Positions 7,432 to 15,168 of a stretch of 64,000 nt of DNA are shown in pieces. The position numbers and the translations under genes were made by a program. The stretch is from the NCBI RefSeq assembly GCF_014650575.1, contig NZ_BMVF01000020.1, positions 62,001-126,000 of the forward strand, read 5' to 3'. The first letter of the stretch is position 1. Every line of letters begins with the position of its first letter. The notes under the pieces are model-generated. The model saw only the letters and a program-made list of their open reading frames with translations, was not told the DNA's origin and ran no database searches. The DNA comes from Streptomyces naganishii JCM 4654. GTDB taxonomy: Bacteria; Actinomycetota; Actinomycetes; Streptomycetales; Streptomycetaceae.

Positions 7432-8515
7432 CCGCGGCAAGCCGCGCGGCGCGCCGGTCAGCGCCGCCGAGGACCTCCTGCCCACCGGGGCCCGGCGCGC
7501 CTCCAGCCCGGCCGGCGGCCGCACCCGCGCGGAACGGCGCAAGCTCCAGCGCAAGGTCAAGCGCAAGCGCAGGCGCTCCGCCGTCCGCGAGATACCGCTC
7601 CTGGTCGGCGTCGCCGTACTCATCGCGCTCGTACTCAAGACCTTCCTGGTGCAGGCGTTCGTCATCCCCTCCGGCTCCATGGAGCAGACCATCCGGATCG
7701 GCGACCGGGTCCTGGTCGACAAGTTCACCCCGTGGTTCGGCTCCGAACCGCACCGCGGGGACGTCGTCGTCTTCCACGACCCCGGCGGCTGGCTCGCGGG
7801 CGAGCAGACCACCAAGAAGAACGACCCGGTGGTCGTCAAGCAGATCAAGGAAGGCCTCACCTTCATCGGCCTGCTGCCCTCCGACAACGAGAAGGACCTC
7901 ATCAAGCGCGTCGTCGGCGTCGGCGGCGACCACGTCAAGTGCTGCGACGCCCAGGGCCGCGTCACCGTCAACGGCGTTCCCCTGAACGAGGGTGACTACC
8001 TCTACCCGGGCAACGCCCCCTCCGACACGCCCTTCGACATCACCGTGCCCAAGGGCCGGCTGTGGGTCATGGGCGACCACCGCGGCAACTCGGCGGACTC
8101 CCGCGCCCACCAGAACACGGCCTACGGCGGCACCGTCTCCCTGAATTCCGTGGTCGGCCGGGCCATGGTCGTCGGCTGGCCGGTGGGCCACTGGACCAGG
8201 CTCCAGGAACCCCGGACCTTCTCCTCCGTGTCCGACGCGGCCTCCGGGTCGGCCGCCGCCGACCGGCTGTCGCATAGGGTTGCCCAGGACCATCCGAACG
8301 GATCGGTTCAGCTCCCGAGCCCTGCGGAACTCCCGCTCGTTATGGGAGTGGTGGGCCTGCGCCGGGCACGGCGCGGGCGGCGGCACGGAGTAAGGAGTTG
8401 GCGTGGGGGACGTGGCGGTTGGCGCACGGTCCGGCAACGACGGCGAGGAACACCGCGGACACCCCGTGGAAGCGGCGGACCCCGCCGCGGCCGACGTCGT
8501 GACCTCCGGGAGTGA
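7424..8515 (+). CDS. sipX: Type I signal peptidase SipX, with long 3' overlap into sipY
   Basis: 363 residues. A basic N-terminal extension (about residues 24-52, with KVKRKRRR) precedes a membrane segment (58-75). The catalytic serine is S85 in IPSGSM and the lysine K161 in LIKRVVGVGGD, followed by MGDHRGNSADSR. ATG at 7424 overlaps the end of sipW. The catalytic part ends near residue 270. The remaining stretch is Arg/Gly-rich and for its last 113 bp is read out of frame over the beginning of sipY, so the natural stop may have been lost, or the tail may be tolerated. A second membrane anchor, usual at the C-terminus of Streptomyces Sip proteins, is poor here (ELPLVMGVVGL). Confidence 0.9.
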   Translation: MGNRGKPRGAPVSAAEDLLPTGARRASSPAGGRTRAERRKLQRKVKRKRRRSAVREIPLLVGVAVLIALVLKTFLVQAFVIPSGSMEQTIRIGDRVLVDKFTPWFGSEPHRGDVVVFHDPGGWLAGEQTTKKNDPVVVKQIKEGLTFIGLLPSDNEKDLIKRVVGVGGDHVKCCDAQGRVTVNGVPLNEGDYLYPGNAPSDTPFDITVPKGRLWVMGDHRGNSADSRAHQNTAYGGTVSLNSVVGRAMVVGWPVGHWTRLQEPRTFSSVSDAASGSAAADRLSHRVAQDHPNGSVQLPSPAELPLVMGVVGLRRARRGRRHGVRSWRGGRGGWRTVRQRRRGTPRTPRGSGGPRRGRRRDLRE

Positions 8516-9416
8516 GAGCGAAGCAGCCGAGGACGGCAGGGTGACGGAGCACAACGACAGCGGTGACCGGGCAGACGGCGGCAGCACCACCAAAACGAAG
8601 CAGCCCCGCTCCTTCTGGAAGGAGCTGCCCATCCTGATCGGCATCGCGCTGGTACTGGCGCTGCTGATCAAGACCTTCCTCGTCCAGGCGTTCTCGATCC
8701 CCTCGGACTCGATGCAGGACACCCTCCAGCGCGGCGACCGCGTCCTCGTCGACAAGCTGACCCCGTGGTTCGGCTCCCAGCCCGAGCGGGGCGAGGTCGT
8801 CGTCTTCCACGACCCGGACGACTGGCTGGCCGGCGAGCCGACGGCCAAGCCCAACGCCGTGCAGACGGTGCTCAGCTGGATCGGCCTGATGCCGTCCGCC
8901 GAGGAGAAGGACCTCATCAAGCGCGTCGTCGGCGTCGGCGGCGACACCGTCGAGTGCAAGGGCACCGGCCCGCTCATGGTCAACGGCAAGGCGCTGAACG
9001 AGGGCGACTACGTCTACCCGGGCAACACGCCGTGCAGCTACGACGACCAGGGCGGCCAGTTCAAGGTCAAGGTCCCCAAGGGCTACATCTGGGTCATGGG
9101 CGACCACCGGCAGAACTCCCGGGACTCGCGCTACAACCAGACCGACAAGCACCACGGCATGGTCCCGGTCAAGGACGTCGTCGGCCGCGCCATCGTCCGC
9201 GCCTGGCCCATCAACCGCTGGGGCACCCTGCCCGTGCCGGACACCTTCGGCCAGCAGGGCATCGGGCAGCAGTCCTCCGCGTCCGGCGCCCTGACGGTCG
9301 CCCCGCAGGGCGTGGCCCTCACCGCGGTCGTACCCGTGGCGCTGTGGCGGCGCAGGCGGTCCCTGAAGGCCGAGACCGGGACGGGCACGCCCACGACGGC
9401 CACCGGCAGCCGCTGA
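8403..9416 (+). CDS. sipY: Type I signal peptidase SipY
   Basis: 337 residues. GTG at 8403 is chosen because AAGGAG at 8391-8396 sits 6-7 bases before it. An in-frame GTG at 8541 would remove 46 acidic, low-complexity residues and is the alternative if the sipX overlap is not real. A membrane segment at about 75-92 is followed by S103 (IPSDSM, with Asp in place of Gly), lysine K173 in LIKRVVGVGGD, and MGDHRQNSRDSR. The C-terminus has a second membrane segment (ALTAVVPVALW) followed by RRRR, giving the N-in/C-in topology typical of the Streptomyces enzymes. It probably ends the sipWXY unit; a GC hairpin follows. Confidence 0.93.
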   Translation: MGDVAVGARSGNDGEEHRGHPVEAADPAAADVVTSGSESEAAEDGRVTEHNDSGDRADGGSTTKTKQPRSFWKELPILIGIALVLALLIKTFLVQAFSIPSDSMQDTLQRGDRVLVDKLTPWFGSQPERGEVVVFHDPDDWLAGEPTAKPNAVQTVLSWIGLMPSAEEKDLIKRVVGVGGDTVECKGTGPLMVNGKALNEGDYVYPGNTPCSYDDQGGQFKVKVPKGYIWVMGDHRQNSRDSRYNQTDKHHGMVPVKDVVGRAIVRAWPINRWGTLPVPDTFGQQGIGQQSSASGALTVAPQGVALTAVVPVALWRRRRSLKAETGTGTPTTATGSR

Positions 9417-9526
9417 GCCCGCCCGGGGGCAGTGAGCCTGCCCGGGGGTGCCGAGCCGGACCGCCGGTGCTGGGCCGGACCTGGGCCCGGGCGCCCTTGT
9501 GAAGTCCTGGTGGAACTTCCGGCTCC

Positions 9527-9543
9527 GCCCCCGAAAGGGGGGC
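9527..9543 (+). terminator. GC hairpin between sipY and sipZ
   Basis: GCCCCC followed by GAAAG and GGGGGC forms a compact 6-bp stem in the 164-bp sipY-sipZ gap. This agrees with the reported separation of sipWXY from the sipZ operon in S. lividans. Confidence 0.5.
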
Positions 9544-9566
9544 TGCCCCGTTTCGGTACCGCCGGG

Positions 9567-9572
9567 TAGGGT
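9567..9572 (+). promoter_or_regulatory. Candidate -10 (TAGGGT) for sipZ
   Basis: TAGGGT ends 8 bases before the sipZ ATG. Transcription would start at or next to the ATG, suggesting a leaderless mRNA. The -35 region is not recognisable. Confidence 0.4.
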
Positions 9573-9580
9573 GCGGGTCC

Positions 9581-10357
9581 ATGGGTGGCGAGAGCACGAC
9601 GCGTACGGCCCCGCGCAGCGGCGGCACAGGCAGGGGCCCGGCGGGCGGCAGAACCGGACAGCGGCTGTCCGGGCTGGCCGTGGCGCTGGGTCTGGTGCTG
9701 TTCCTCGGCGGGTTCGCGTGGGCTGCGGTGGTCTACCGGCCGTACACCGTGCCCACCAGTTCGATGACGCCGACGATCGACATGGGCGACCGGGTACTGG
9801 CCCAGCGCGTCGACGGCGACCAGGTGCGCCGCGGTGACGTGGTCGTCTTCACCGACAAGTCCTGGGTGCAGAACGCGCCCGTGGTCAAGCGCGTGGTCGC
9901 GGTCGGCGGCGACACGGTCTCCTGCTGCAAGAACGGCAAGCTCACCGTCAACGGCAAGGAGATCGACGAGCCGTACCTGAAGGGCGGCGCCGCCGAGATC
10001 AAGAACTTCCCCACGGTCGAGGTGCCCGCCGGCCGCCTGTTCCTGCTCGGCGACGAACGCCAGGGCTCGCTGGACTCCACCGCCCACCTCGACGACGGGG
10101 CCAAGGGCACCGTCGCGCGCGCCGACGTGACCGCCAGGGTCGACGCCGTCGTCTGGCCCGCGAAGGGCATGCTGGAGCGCCCCACGGGCTTCGAGGCGCT
10201 CGGCACCCTGTCCCAGCCGGGCCCGCTGCGCACGATCGTCCTGCTGATCGTCGCCGGGGCCGTCCTCGTCCTCGCGGGCGGCGCCTACGGCCCGATCGCC
10301 AAGCGCGTGGGCGCCTCCCGCGGCCGCGCCGGGACGGAGCCCGCACGTGCCCGCTGA
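9581..10357 (+). CDS. sipZ: Type I signal peptidase SipZ
   Basis: 258 residues. N-terminal membrane segment at about 30-50, catalytic S61 in VPTSSM, lysine K103 in VVKRVVAVGGD, and the LLGDERQGSLDS box, where the family histidine is replaced by Glu. A clear C-terminal membrane segment (IVLLIVAGAVLVLAGGAYG) is followed by a basic end. Compared with SipX and SipY it lacks the insertion between the catalytic strands. ATG at 9581 has no convincing Shine-Dalgarno. It overlaps the nudix gene by 11 bp and so is probably translated from the same message, matching the S. lividans report of a MutT-like gene behind sipZ. Confidence 0.92.
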   Translation: MGGESTTRTAPRSGGTGRGPAGGRTGQRLSGLAVALGLVLFLGGFAWAAVVYRPYTVPTSSMTPTIDMGDRVLAQRVDGDQVRRGDVVVFTDKSWVQNAPVVKRVVAVGGDTVSCCKNGKLTVNGKEIDEPYLKGGAAEIKNFPTVEVPAGRLFLLGDERQGSLDSTAHLDDGAKGTVARADVTARVDAVVWPAKGMLERPTGFEALGTLSQPGPLRTIVLLIVAGAVLVLAGGAYGPIAKRVGASRGRAGTEPARAR

Positions 10358-10982
10358 GGCGGCGCACGGGCCGGCAATGCCCCAGGGACCTGCGGAGGTG
10401 CCGCGGGGGCCCGCTGAGGTGACGCCGGGGCCTGCGGAGGTGACGCCGGAGGTGCCGAGCGGGGCGGGTGGCGTGGCCGTCGAGGCCGCCGAGGGCGCGG
10501 GTGAGCCGCGCAAGGTGGCGCGGGTGGTGCTGCTCGACCCCGCCGACCGCATCCTGCTGCTGCACGGTCACGAGCCGGACGATCCGGCGGACGACTGGTG
10601 GTTCACGCCCGGCGGCGGCCTCGAGGGCGACGAGACGCGGGAGGAGGCCGCCGTGCGGGAACTCGCCGAGGAGACCGGCATCACCGAGGTCGAGCTGGGC
10701 CCGGTGCTGTGGCGGCGCCGCTGCTCGTTCCCGTTCGCGGGGCGACGCTGGGACCAGGACGAGTGGTACTACCTGGCCCGTACGACCCGGACGGCGACCG
10801 GGGCCACCGCGCTCACCGAGCTGGAGCGGCGCAGTGTCGCCGGAGCACGCTGGTGGACGTGCCGGGAACTGACCCGGTCACATGAGACGGTGTATCCGAC
10901 CAGACTCGCCGAGCTGCTGCGGAGGCTGCTCGACGATGGTCCCCCGGCCGGGCCGGTGACCCTGGACACCGAAATCGTCTAG
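10347..10982 (+). CDS. Nudix hydrolase (MutT family)
   Basis: Hydrolyses nucleoside diphosphate-X compounds; the substrate is not predictable. The nudix box is complete near residues 90-112: GG(x5)E, REEAAVRELAEETGI. GTG at 10347 lies inside the end of sipZ. The first 50 residues are a Pro/Ala/Glu repeat (GPAEVPRGPAEVTPGPAEV) that is not part of the fold, so the functional domain begins near residue 52 (RKVARVVLLDPADR). A shorter start could exist, but no better in-frame start with a ribosome binding site was found. It occupies the place where mycobacteria carry rnhB between lepB and the DUF2469 gene. Confidence 0.85.
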   Translation: MPAEAAHGPAMPQGPAEVPRGPAEVTPGPAEVTPEVPSGAGGVAVEAAEGAGEPRKVARVVLLDPADRILLLHGHEPDDPADDWWFTPGGGLEGDETREEAAVRELAEETGITEVELGPVLWRRRCSFPFAGRRWDQDEWYYLARTTRTATGATALTELERRSVAGARWWTCRELTRSHETVYPTRLAELLRRLLDDGPPAGPVTLDTEIV

Positions 10983-11038
10983 GGCCCCACGGGACTGGCG
11001 CACAATGGTGGGACCGCACGGCTGAAGGGGAACATGCC

Positions 11039-11347
11039 ATGAGCGCCGAGGACCTCGAGAAGTACGAGACCGAGATGGAGCTGAAGCTCTACCGGGAGTA
11101 CCGCGATGTCGTCGGTCTGTTCAAATTCGTGATCGAGACCGAGCGGCGCTTCTACCTCACCAACGACTACGAGATGCAGGTCCACTCGGTCCAGGGCGAG
11201 GTGTTCTTCGAGGTGTCCATGGCGGACGCCTGGGTCTGGGACATGTACCGGCCGGCCCGCTTCGTGAAGCAGGTGCGTGTCCTCACGTTCAAGGACGTGA
11301 ACATCGAGGAGCTGAACAAGAGCGACCTGGAGCTGCCGGGCGGCTGA
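11039..11347 (+). CDS. DUF2469 family conserved actinobacterial protein
   Basis: 102 residues, highly acidic and strongly conserved across actinobacteria (MSAEDLEKYETEMELKLYREYRDV...). No catalytic motif is visible and the function is unknown. ATG at 11039 has AAGGGG about 8 bases upstream. The neighbourhood DUF2469-yraN-yifB-dprA is conserved from mycobacteria to Streptomyces, which hints at a link to DNA metabolism, but that is context only. CACAAT at 11001-11006 within GCGCACAATGG resembles the box before rpsP and may be the -10. Confidence 0.92.
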   Translation: MSAEDLEKYETEMELKLYREYRDVVGLFKFVIETERRFYLTNDYEMQVHSVQGEVFFEVSMADAWVWDMYRPARFVKQVRVLTFKDVNIEELNKSDLELPGG

Positions 11348-11402
11348 GGCCGCCCCGGGCCTGGGAACGCCTGAGGGATTTTCACTCGTGTGGGTGGCGA
11401 AG

Positions 11403-11411
11403 TTGTCCACA
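11403..11411 (+). promoter_or_regulatory. DnaA-box sequence TTGTCCACA upstream of yraN
   Basis: TTGTCCACA matches the preferred Streptomyces DnaA box exactly and is embedded in GTTGTCCACAAC. It lies 75 bp before the yraN start. A single box is weak evidence of DnaA control. Confidence 0.4.
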
Positions 11412-11485
11412 ACCGGTGAGTAACCCACCAAGATCCACTCAGGCGGGCCGGATGCGTGACCGTTGGCGCCGGAGGTGGTGCCGAC

Positions 11486-11857
11486 ATGCACACACATCAG
11501 GCGCGCAGCGCGCTCGGCAGGTACGGAGAGGGGCTGGCCGCCCGCCGGCTGGCCCAGACCGGCATGACGGTCCTGGAGCGCAACTGGCGCTGCGGCAGGA
11601 CCGGCGAGATCGACATCGTCGCCCGCGACGGAGACGTCCTCGTCGTCTGCGAGGTCAAGACCCGCAGGGCGGGAACCTTCCAGCACCCCATGGCCGCCGT
11701 CACCGCGGAAAAGGCCCAGCGGCTGCGCGGCCTCGCCGAACGCTGGATCCAGGCCCACGGCGGGGCACCCCCCGGCGGCGTCCGCATCGACCTCGTCGGC
11801 ATCCTGCTGCCCCGGCGCGGAGCACCCGTCGTCGAGCACGTCAGGGGGGCCGCCTGA
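11486..11857 (+). CDS. yraN: YraN (UPF0102) nuclease-fold protein
   Basis: 123 residues from ATG 11486, selected because GGAGGT at 11471-11476 is ideally spaced; a start ten codons earlier at 11456 lacks one. The restriction-endonuclease-like core is visible: GRYGEGLAARRL, then GEIDIVARDGDVLVVCEVKTR with the E-x-K/D-E catalytic-style residues (GEID ... CEVKTR). YraN proteins resemble Holliday-junction resolvase folds, but their activity is not established. The gene is overlapped by yifB (TGATG), in line with the conserved yraN-comM-dprA grouping of DNA uptake and recombination genes. Confidence 0.93.
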   Translation: MHTHQARSALGRYGEGLAARRLAQTGMTVLERNWRCGRTGEIDIVARDGDVLVVCEVKTRRAGTFQHPMAAVTAEKAQRLRGLAERWIQAHGGAPPGGVRIDLVGILLPRRGAPVVEHVRGAA

Positions 11858-13482
11858 TGGGATTCGCGCGCACGTGCTCCGTGGCCCTCGTCGGCGTCGA
11901 GGGCGTCGTCGTCGAGGTCCAGGCCGACCTCGAACCCGGCGTCGCCGCCTTCACCCTGGTCGGACTGCCCGACAAGAGCCTCACCGAGAGCCGCGACCGG
12001 GTCAGGGCCGCCGTCGTCAACTCCGGCGGCGAGTGGCCCCAGAAGAAGCTCACGGTCGGCCTCAGCCCCGCCTCGGTGCCCAAGGGCGGCAGCGGCTTCG
12101 ACCTCGCCGTCGCCTGCGCCGTCCTGGGCGCCGCCGAACGCATCGACCCCCGCGTCCTCGCCGACATCGTCATGATCGGCGAACTGGGCCTCGACGGACG
12201 GGTCCGCCCCGTGCGCGGCATCCTGCCCGCCGTACTGGCCGCCGCCGACGCGGGCTACGAACAGGTCGTCGTCCCCGAATGCGCCGCCGCCGAAGCCTCA
12301 CTCGTCCCCGGCGTCTCCGTACTCGGCGTACGCAGCCTCCGGCAGCTGATCGCCGTACTCGCCGACGAACCCGTACCCGAGGAGGACCCGGACGACCAGG
12401 GCCGCCCCGACCCCCTCCTGGCCGGCCTGCGCGTACCCGGCACCGGCGCCGCCACCGGCATGCGCAGCCTCGGCGCCGCCCAGCACGACCAGGGACACGA
12501 CCTCGCCGACGTCGTCGGCCAGCACTCCGCGCGCACGGCCGTCGAAGTCGCCGCCGCAGGAGGACACCACCTCTTCCTCGAAGGACCACCCGGCGCCGGC
12601 AAGACCATGCTCGCCGAGCGGCTGCCCGCCGTACTGCCCCCGCTCGACCGGCAGGAATCCCTCGAAGTCACCGCCGTCCACTCCGTGGCCGGACTCCTGC
12701 CACCGGGCAAACCCCTGATCGACCTCGCCCCCTACTGCGCCCCGCACCACTCGGCCACCATGCAGGCCCTCGTCGGCGGCGGCCCCGGCATCGCCCGCCC
12801 CGGAGCCGTCTCCCTCGCCCACCGCGGCGTGCTCTTCCTCGACGAGACGCCGGAATTCAGCAGCCGCGCCCTGGACGCCCTGCGGCAGCCACTGGAGGCC
12901 GGGCACGTGGTGATCGCCCGAAGCGCCGGAGTGGTGCGGTTCCCCGCCAGGTTCCTGATGGTGCTCGCCGCCAACCCCTGCCCCTGCGGCCGCTTCTCGC
13001 AGCGCGACTCCCTGTGCGAATGCCCGCCCTCCGCCATCCGCCGCTACCAGGCACGCCTGTCCGGCCCCCTCCTCGACCGGGTCGACCTGCGGGTCGAGGC
13101 CGACCCGGTCACCCGATCCCAACTGGCCGCGCGCGGCAGCCGTGGCGAATCCACCGCGACGGTCGCCGGCCGGGTGCGCGCCGCACGCGAACGGGCCGCG
13201 GCACGGCTCGCGGGCACCCCCTGGCGGACCAACAGCGAGATCCCCGGGCGCGAACTGCGCAGCCGCTGGCAGGCGCTGCCCGGCGCCATGGACGAGGCCG
13301 AACGCAACCTGGAGCGCGGCGTCCTCACCGCCCGCGGCCTGGACCGGGTGCTGCGGGTCGCCTGGACCGTCGCCGACCTCACCGGCCACGACCGGCCGGA
13401 CGCCACCGACGTCGCCCTGGCACTGCAACTGCGCACCGGCGTCCCGCGCGGCGTGCCCATGTCGATCGGAGCCCCGGCATGA
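11857..13482 (+). CDS. comM: YifB/ComM Mg-chelatase-like AAA+ ATPase
   Basis: 541 residues. N-terminal Lon-like fold (FTLVGLPDKSLTESRDRV) over residues 1-165, Walker A EGPPGAGKT at 242-250, Walker B VLFLDE near residue 327, a four-cysteine finger (CPCGRF ... CECP) near 374-390, and the sensor/Mg-chelatase C-terminal helix block. ComM is a helicase that promotes branch migration during recombination of incoming DNA in transformable bacteria; in Streptomyces the role is unknown. ATG at 11857 overlaps the yraN stop by one base. The end overlaps dprA by 4 bp. A long open frame on the same strand running through this gene into dprA is only a compositional shadow. Confidence 0.95.
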   Translation: MGFARTCSVALVGVEGVVVEVQADLEPGVAAFTLVGLPDKSLTESRDRVRAAVVNSGGEWPQKKLTVGLSPASVPKGGSGFDLAVACAVLGAAERIDPRVLADIVMIGELGLDGRVRPVRGILPAVLAAADAGYEQVVVPECAAAEASLVPGVSVLGVRSLRQLIAVLADEPVPEEDPDDQGRPDPLLAGLRVPGTGAATGMRSLGAAQHDQGHDLADVVGQHSARTAVEVAAAGGHHLFLEGPPGAGKTMLAERLPAVLPPLDRQESLEVTAVHSVAGLLPPGKPLIDLAPYCAPHHSATMQALVGGGPGIARPGAVSLAHRGVLFLDETPEFSSRALDALRQPLEAGHVVIARSAGVVRFPARFLMVLAANPCPCGRFSQRDSLCECPPSAIRRYQARLSGPLLDRVDLRVEADPVTRSQLAARGSRGESTATVAGRVRAARERAAARLAGTPWRTNSEIPGRELRSRWQALPGAMDEAERNLERGVLTARGLDRVLRVAWTVADLTGHDRPDATDVALALQLRTGVPRGVPMSIGAPA

Positions 13483-14888
13483 CCGGACCGAACGGCGCAG
13501 CCCAGGACGGCACCGCGCGCCCGGCCGCGGACCGCACGGGCGAACCGGGGGAGTCCGCCATCCGGCAGTACCCGGGACGCGCGGACGGCACGGCCGCCGT
13601 GAACGGCGCCGGCGGCGCGCACGGCGTGAGCGGTACCGACGGCACCGGCGGCGTCCACGGCACCCGCGACGGCGCCGGCGGCGCGCACGGCGTGAGCGGT
13701 GCGGACGCCGTGAACGGCGCCCATGGCACCGGCGGCGCGCACGACGACGATGCCGAACTCCTCGCCCGCGTCTTCCTCAGCCGGGTGCTCGAACCCGGCG
13801 ACACCGTCGGCGGCCGCTGGCTGCGCGAACTCGGCGCCGTCCACGTCGCCCGGCGGCTGCGAGAGGGCAGGCTCCCGCTTCCCGGGGTGTCCCAGAAGCG
13901 GTGGGCGGGCCTGTGCGCGCGGGCCGCGCGGGCCGACCCCGCCCGCGACCTGGCCGCCGCCCGGGACACCGGCGTCCGCTTCCTGCGGCCCGGCGACACC
14001 GAGTGGCCGGCCCAGCTCGACGACCTCGGCGACGCCCGCCCCACCGGACTGTGGGTGCGCGGCGGCCCCAGCCTGCGCATATGGGCACTGCGCTCGGTCG
14101 CCCTGGTCGGCGCCCGTGCCTGCACCGAGTACGGTGCCCACATGGCCGCCACCCTCGCCGCCGGCCTCGCCGAACGCGGCTGGGTGGTGGTGTCCGGCGG
14201 CGCCTACGGAGTCGACGGCGCCGCCCACCGCGGCACCCTGGGCAGCGGCGGCGCCACCGTCGCCGTACTGGCCTGCGGGGTCGACCGGCCGTACCCGCGC
14301 GGGCACACGGAACTCATCGACCGCATCGCCCGACAAGGCGTGGTGGTGGGGGAGCTGCCGCCCGGCGACCACCCGACCCCCAGCCGGTTCATCGTCCGCA
14401 ACCGGGTCATCGCGGCCCTCACTCGCGGCACCGTGGTCGTCGAAGCCGCCTACCGCAGCGGATCACTGGTCACCGCCCGGGCCGCACAACGCCTGGGCCG
14501 GCACACCATGGGCGTGCCCGGACCGGCCACCAGCGCACTCTCCGCCGGCGTTCACGAACTCCTGCGCGGCGGAGCCACCCTGGTCACCGACGCCGAGGAA
14601 GTGATCGAACTCGTCGGCGACATGGGCGAACTCGCCCCGGACCGGCGCGGCCCCGTACTCCCGCGCGACCTGCTCGCCCCCGACGCCAGACACGTCCTGG
14701 CCGCCCTGCCCGCACGCGGCCCGGCCACGGCGCACGAGATCGCACGCGGGGCCGGCACGACGGCCGACGACGCCATCGCGAGGCTGTACGAACTCCGATC
14801 ACTTGGTTACGTCGAACGACACGGCGAGGGATGGAAGTTGACACGCCAGGCGATGATCTCGTCCCGCACGGGTCGGGACGGGTGTTGA
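13479..14888 (+). CDS. dprA: DNA-processing protein DprA with repetitive N-terminal extension
   Basis: 469 residues. DprA loads RecA on single-stranded DNA. The Rossmann-like core is clear: SVALVGARACTEYG, then VVSGGAYGVDGAAH, CGVDRPYPRGH, NRVIAALTRGTVVVEA and GS-LVTARAA, followed by a C-terminal winged-helix (ATAHEIARGAGTTADDAIARL). Residues 1-95 before the core are not typical: Gly/Ala/His-rich, containing an exact 32-bp direct repeat (13603-13634 and 13669-13700). ATG at 13479 overlaps the yifB stop by ATGA; a later start would require the family core alone, but no good internal site is seen. The functional part is complete. Confidence 0.93.
   Translation: MTGPNGAAQDGTARPAADRTGEPGESAIRQYPGRADGTAAVNGAGGAHGVSGTDGTGGVHGTRDGAGGAHGVSGADAVNGAHGTGGAHDDDAELLARVFLSRVLEPGDTVGGRWLRELGAVHVARRLREGRLPLPGVSQKRWAGLCARAARADPARDLAAARDTGVRFLRPGDTEWPAQLDDLGDARPTGLWVRGGPSLRIWALRSVALVGARACTEYGAHMAATLAAGLAERGWVVVSGGAYGVDGAAHRGTLGSGGATVAVLACGVDRPYPRGHTELIDRIARQGVVVGELPPGDHPTPSRFIVRNRVIAALTRGTVVVEAAYRSGSLVTARAAQRLGRHTMGVPGPATSALSAGVHELLRGGATLVTDAEEVIELVGDMGELAPDRRGPVLPRDLLAPDARHVLAALPARGPATAHEIARGAGTTADDAIARLYELRSLGYVERHGEGWKLTRQAMISSRTGRDGC
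13603..13700 (+). repeat. 32-bp exact direct repeat within dprA
   Basis: The 32-base word starting ACGGCGCCGGCGGCGC is present at 13603-13634 and at 13669-13700, 66 bp apart (a multiple of three). It encodes the Gly-Ala-His-Gly-Val-Ser-Gly blocks in the N-terminal extension of DprA. Confidence 0.9.
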
Positions 14889-15168
14889 CCGAGCGTGTTC
14901 GGCCGTACGGGGGAACGCCGACGCCTGCGGGAATTCCCGCAGTTGGGAGTCCCGCAGGTCACTGAGCGTGACGGACATGACGCGACGGGACGCCCCACGG
15001 AACGAATCTGCGCACGCCCCGCGCCCCGCCGTTCGCGCACCGCGACACTCCAGTCACGCTACGCTCACGTGGTTCCGACACCAAAGACCCCGATCCCGAC
15101 CCGATCCCGACCAGACCGACAGCCCACCCAGACGCCCCACACCACGGCAGAACGGCACAAGGCGACGA

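Noticed and set aside
10983..11038. An rnhB gene expected between lepB and DUF2469 in mycobacteria
   Set aside because: There is only a 56-bp gap; the nudix gene occupies the place, and rnhB must be elsewhere in this genome.
11874..14888. Open frame of about 1000 codons running through comM into dprA
   Set aside because: Only its last part (from 13479) encodes DprA; the upstream portion is Arg-rich and out of phase with the clear comM motifs. High GC suppresses stop codons.
15054..15068. BldD box upstream of whiG
   Set aside because: TCACGCTACGCTCAC matches only the left half of the BldD consensus; too weak to list as a site.
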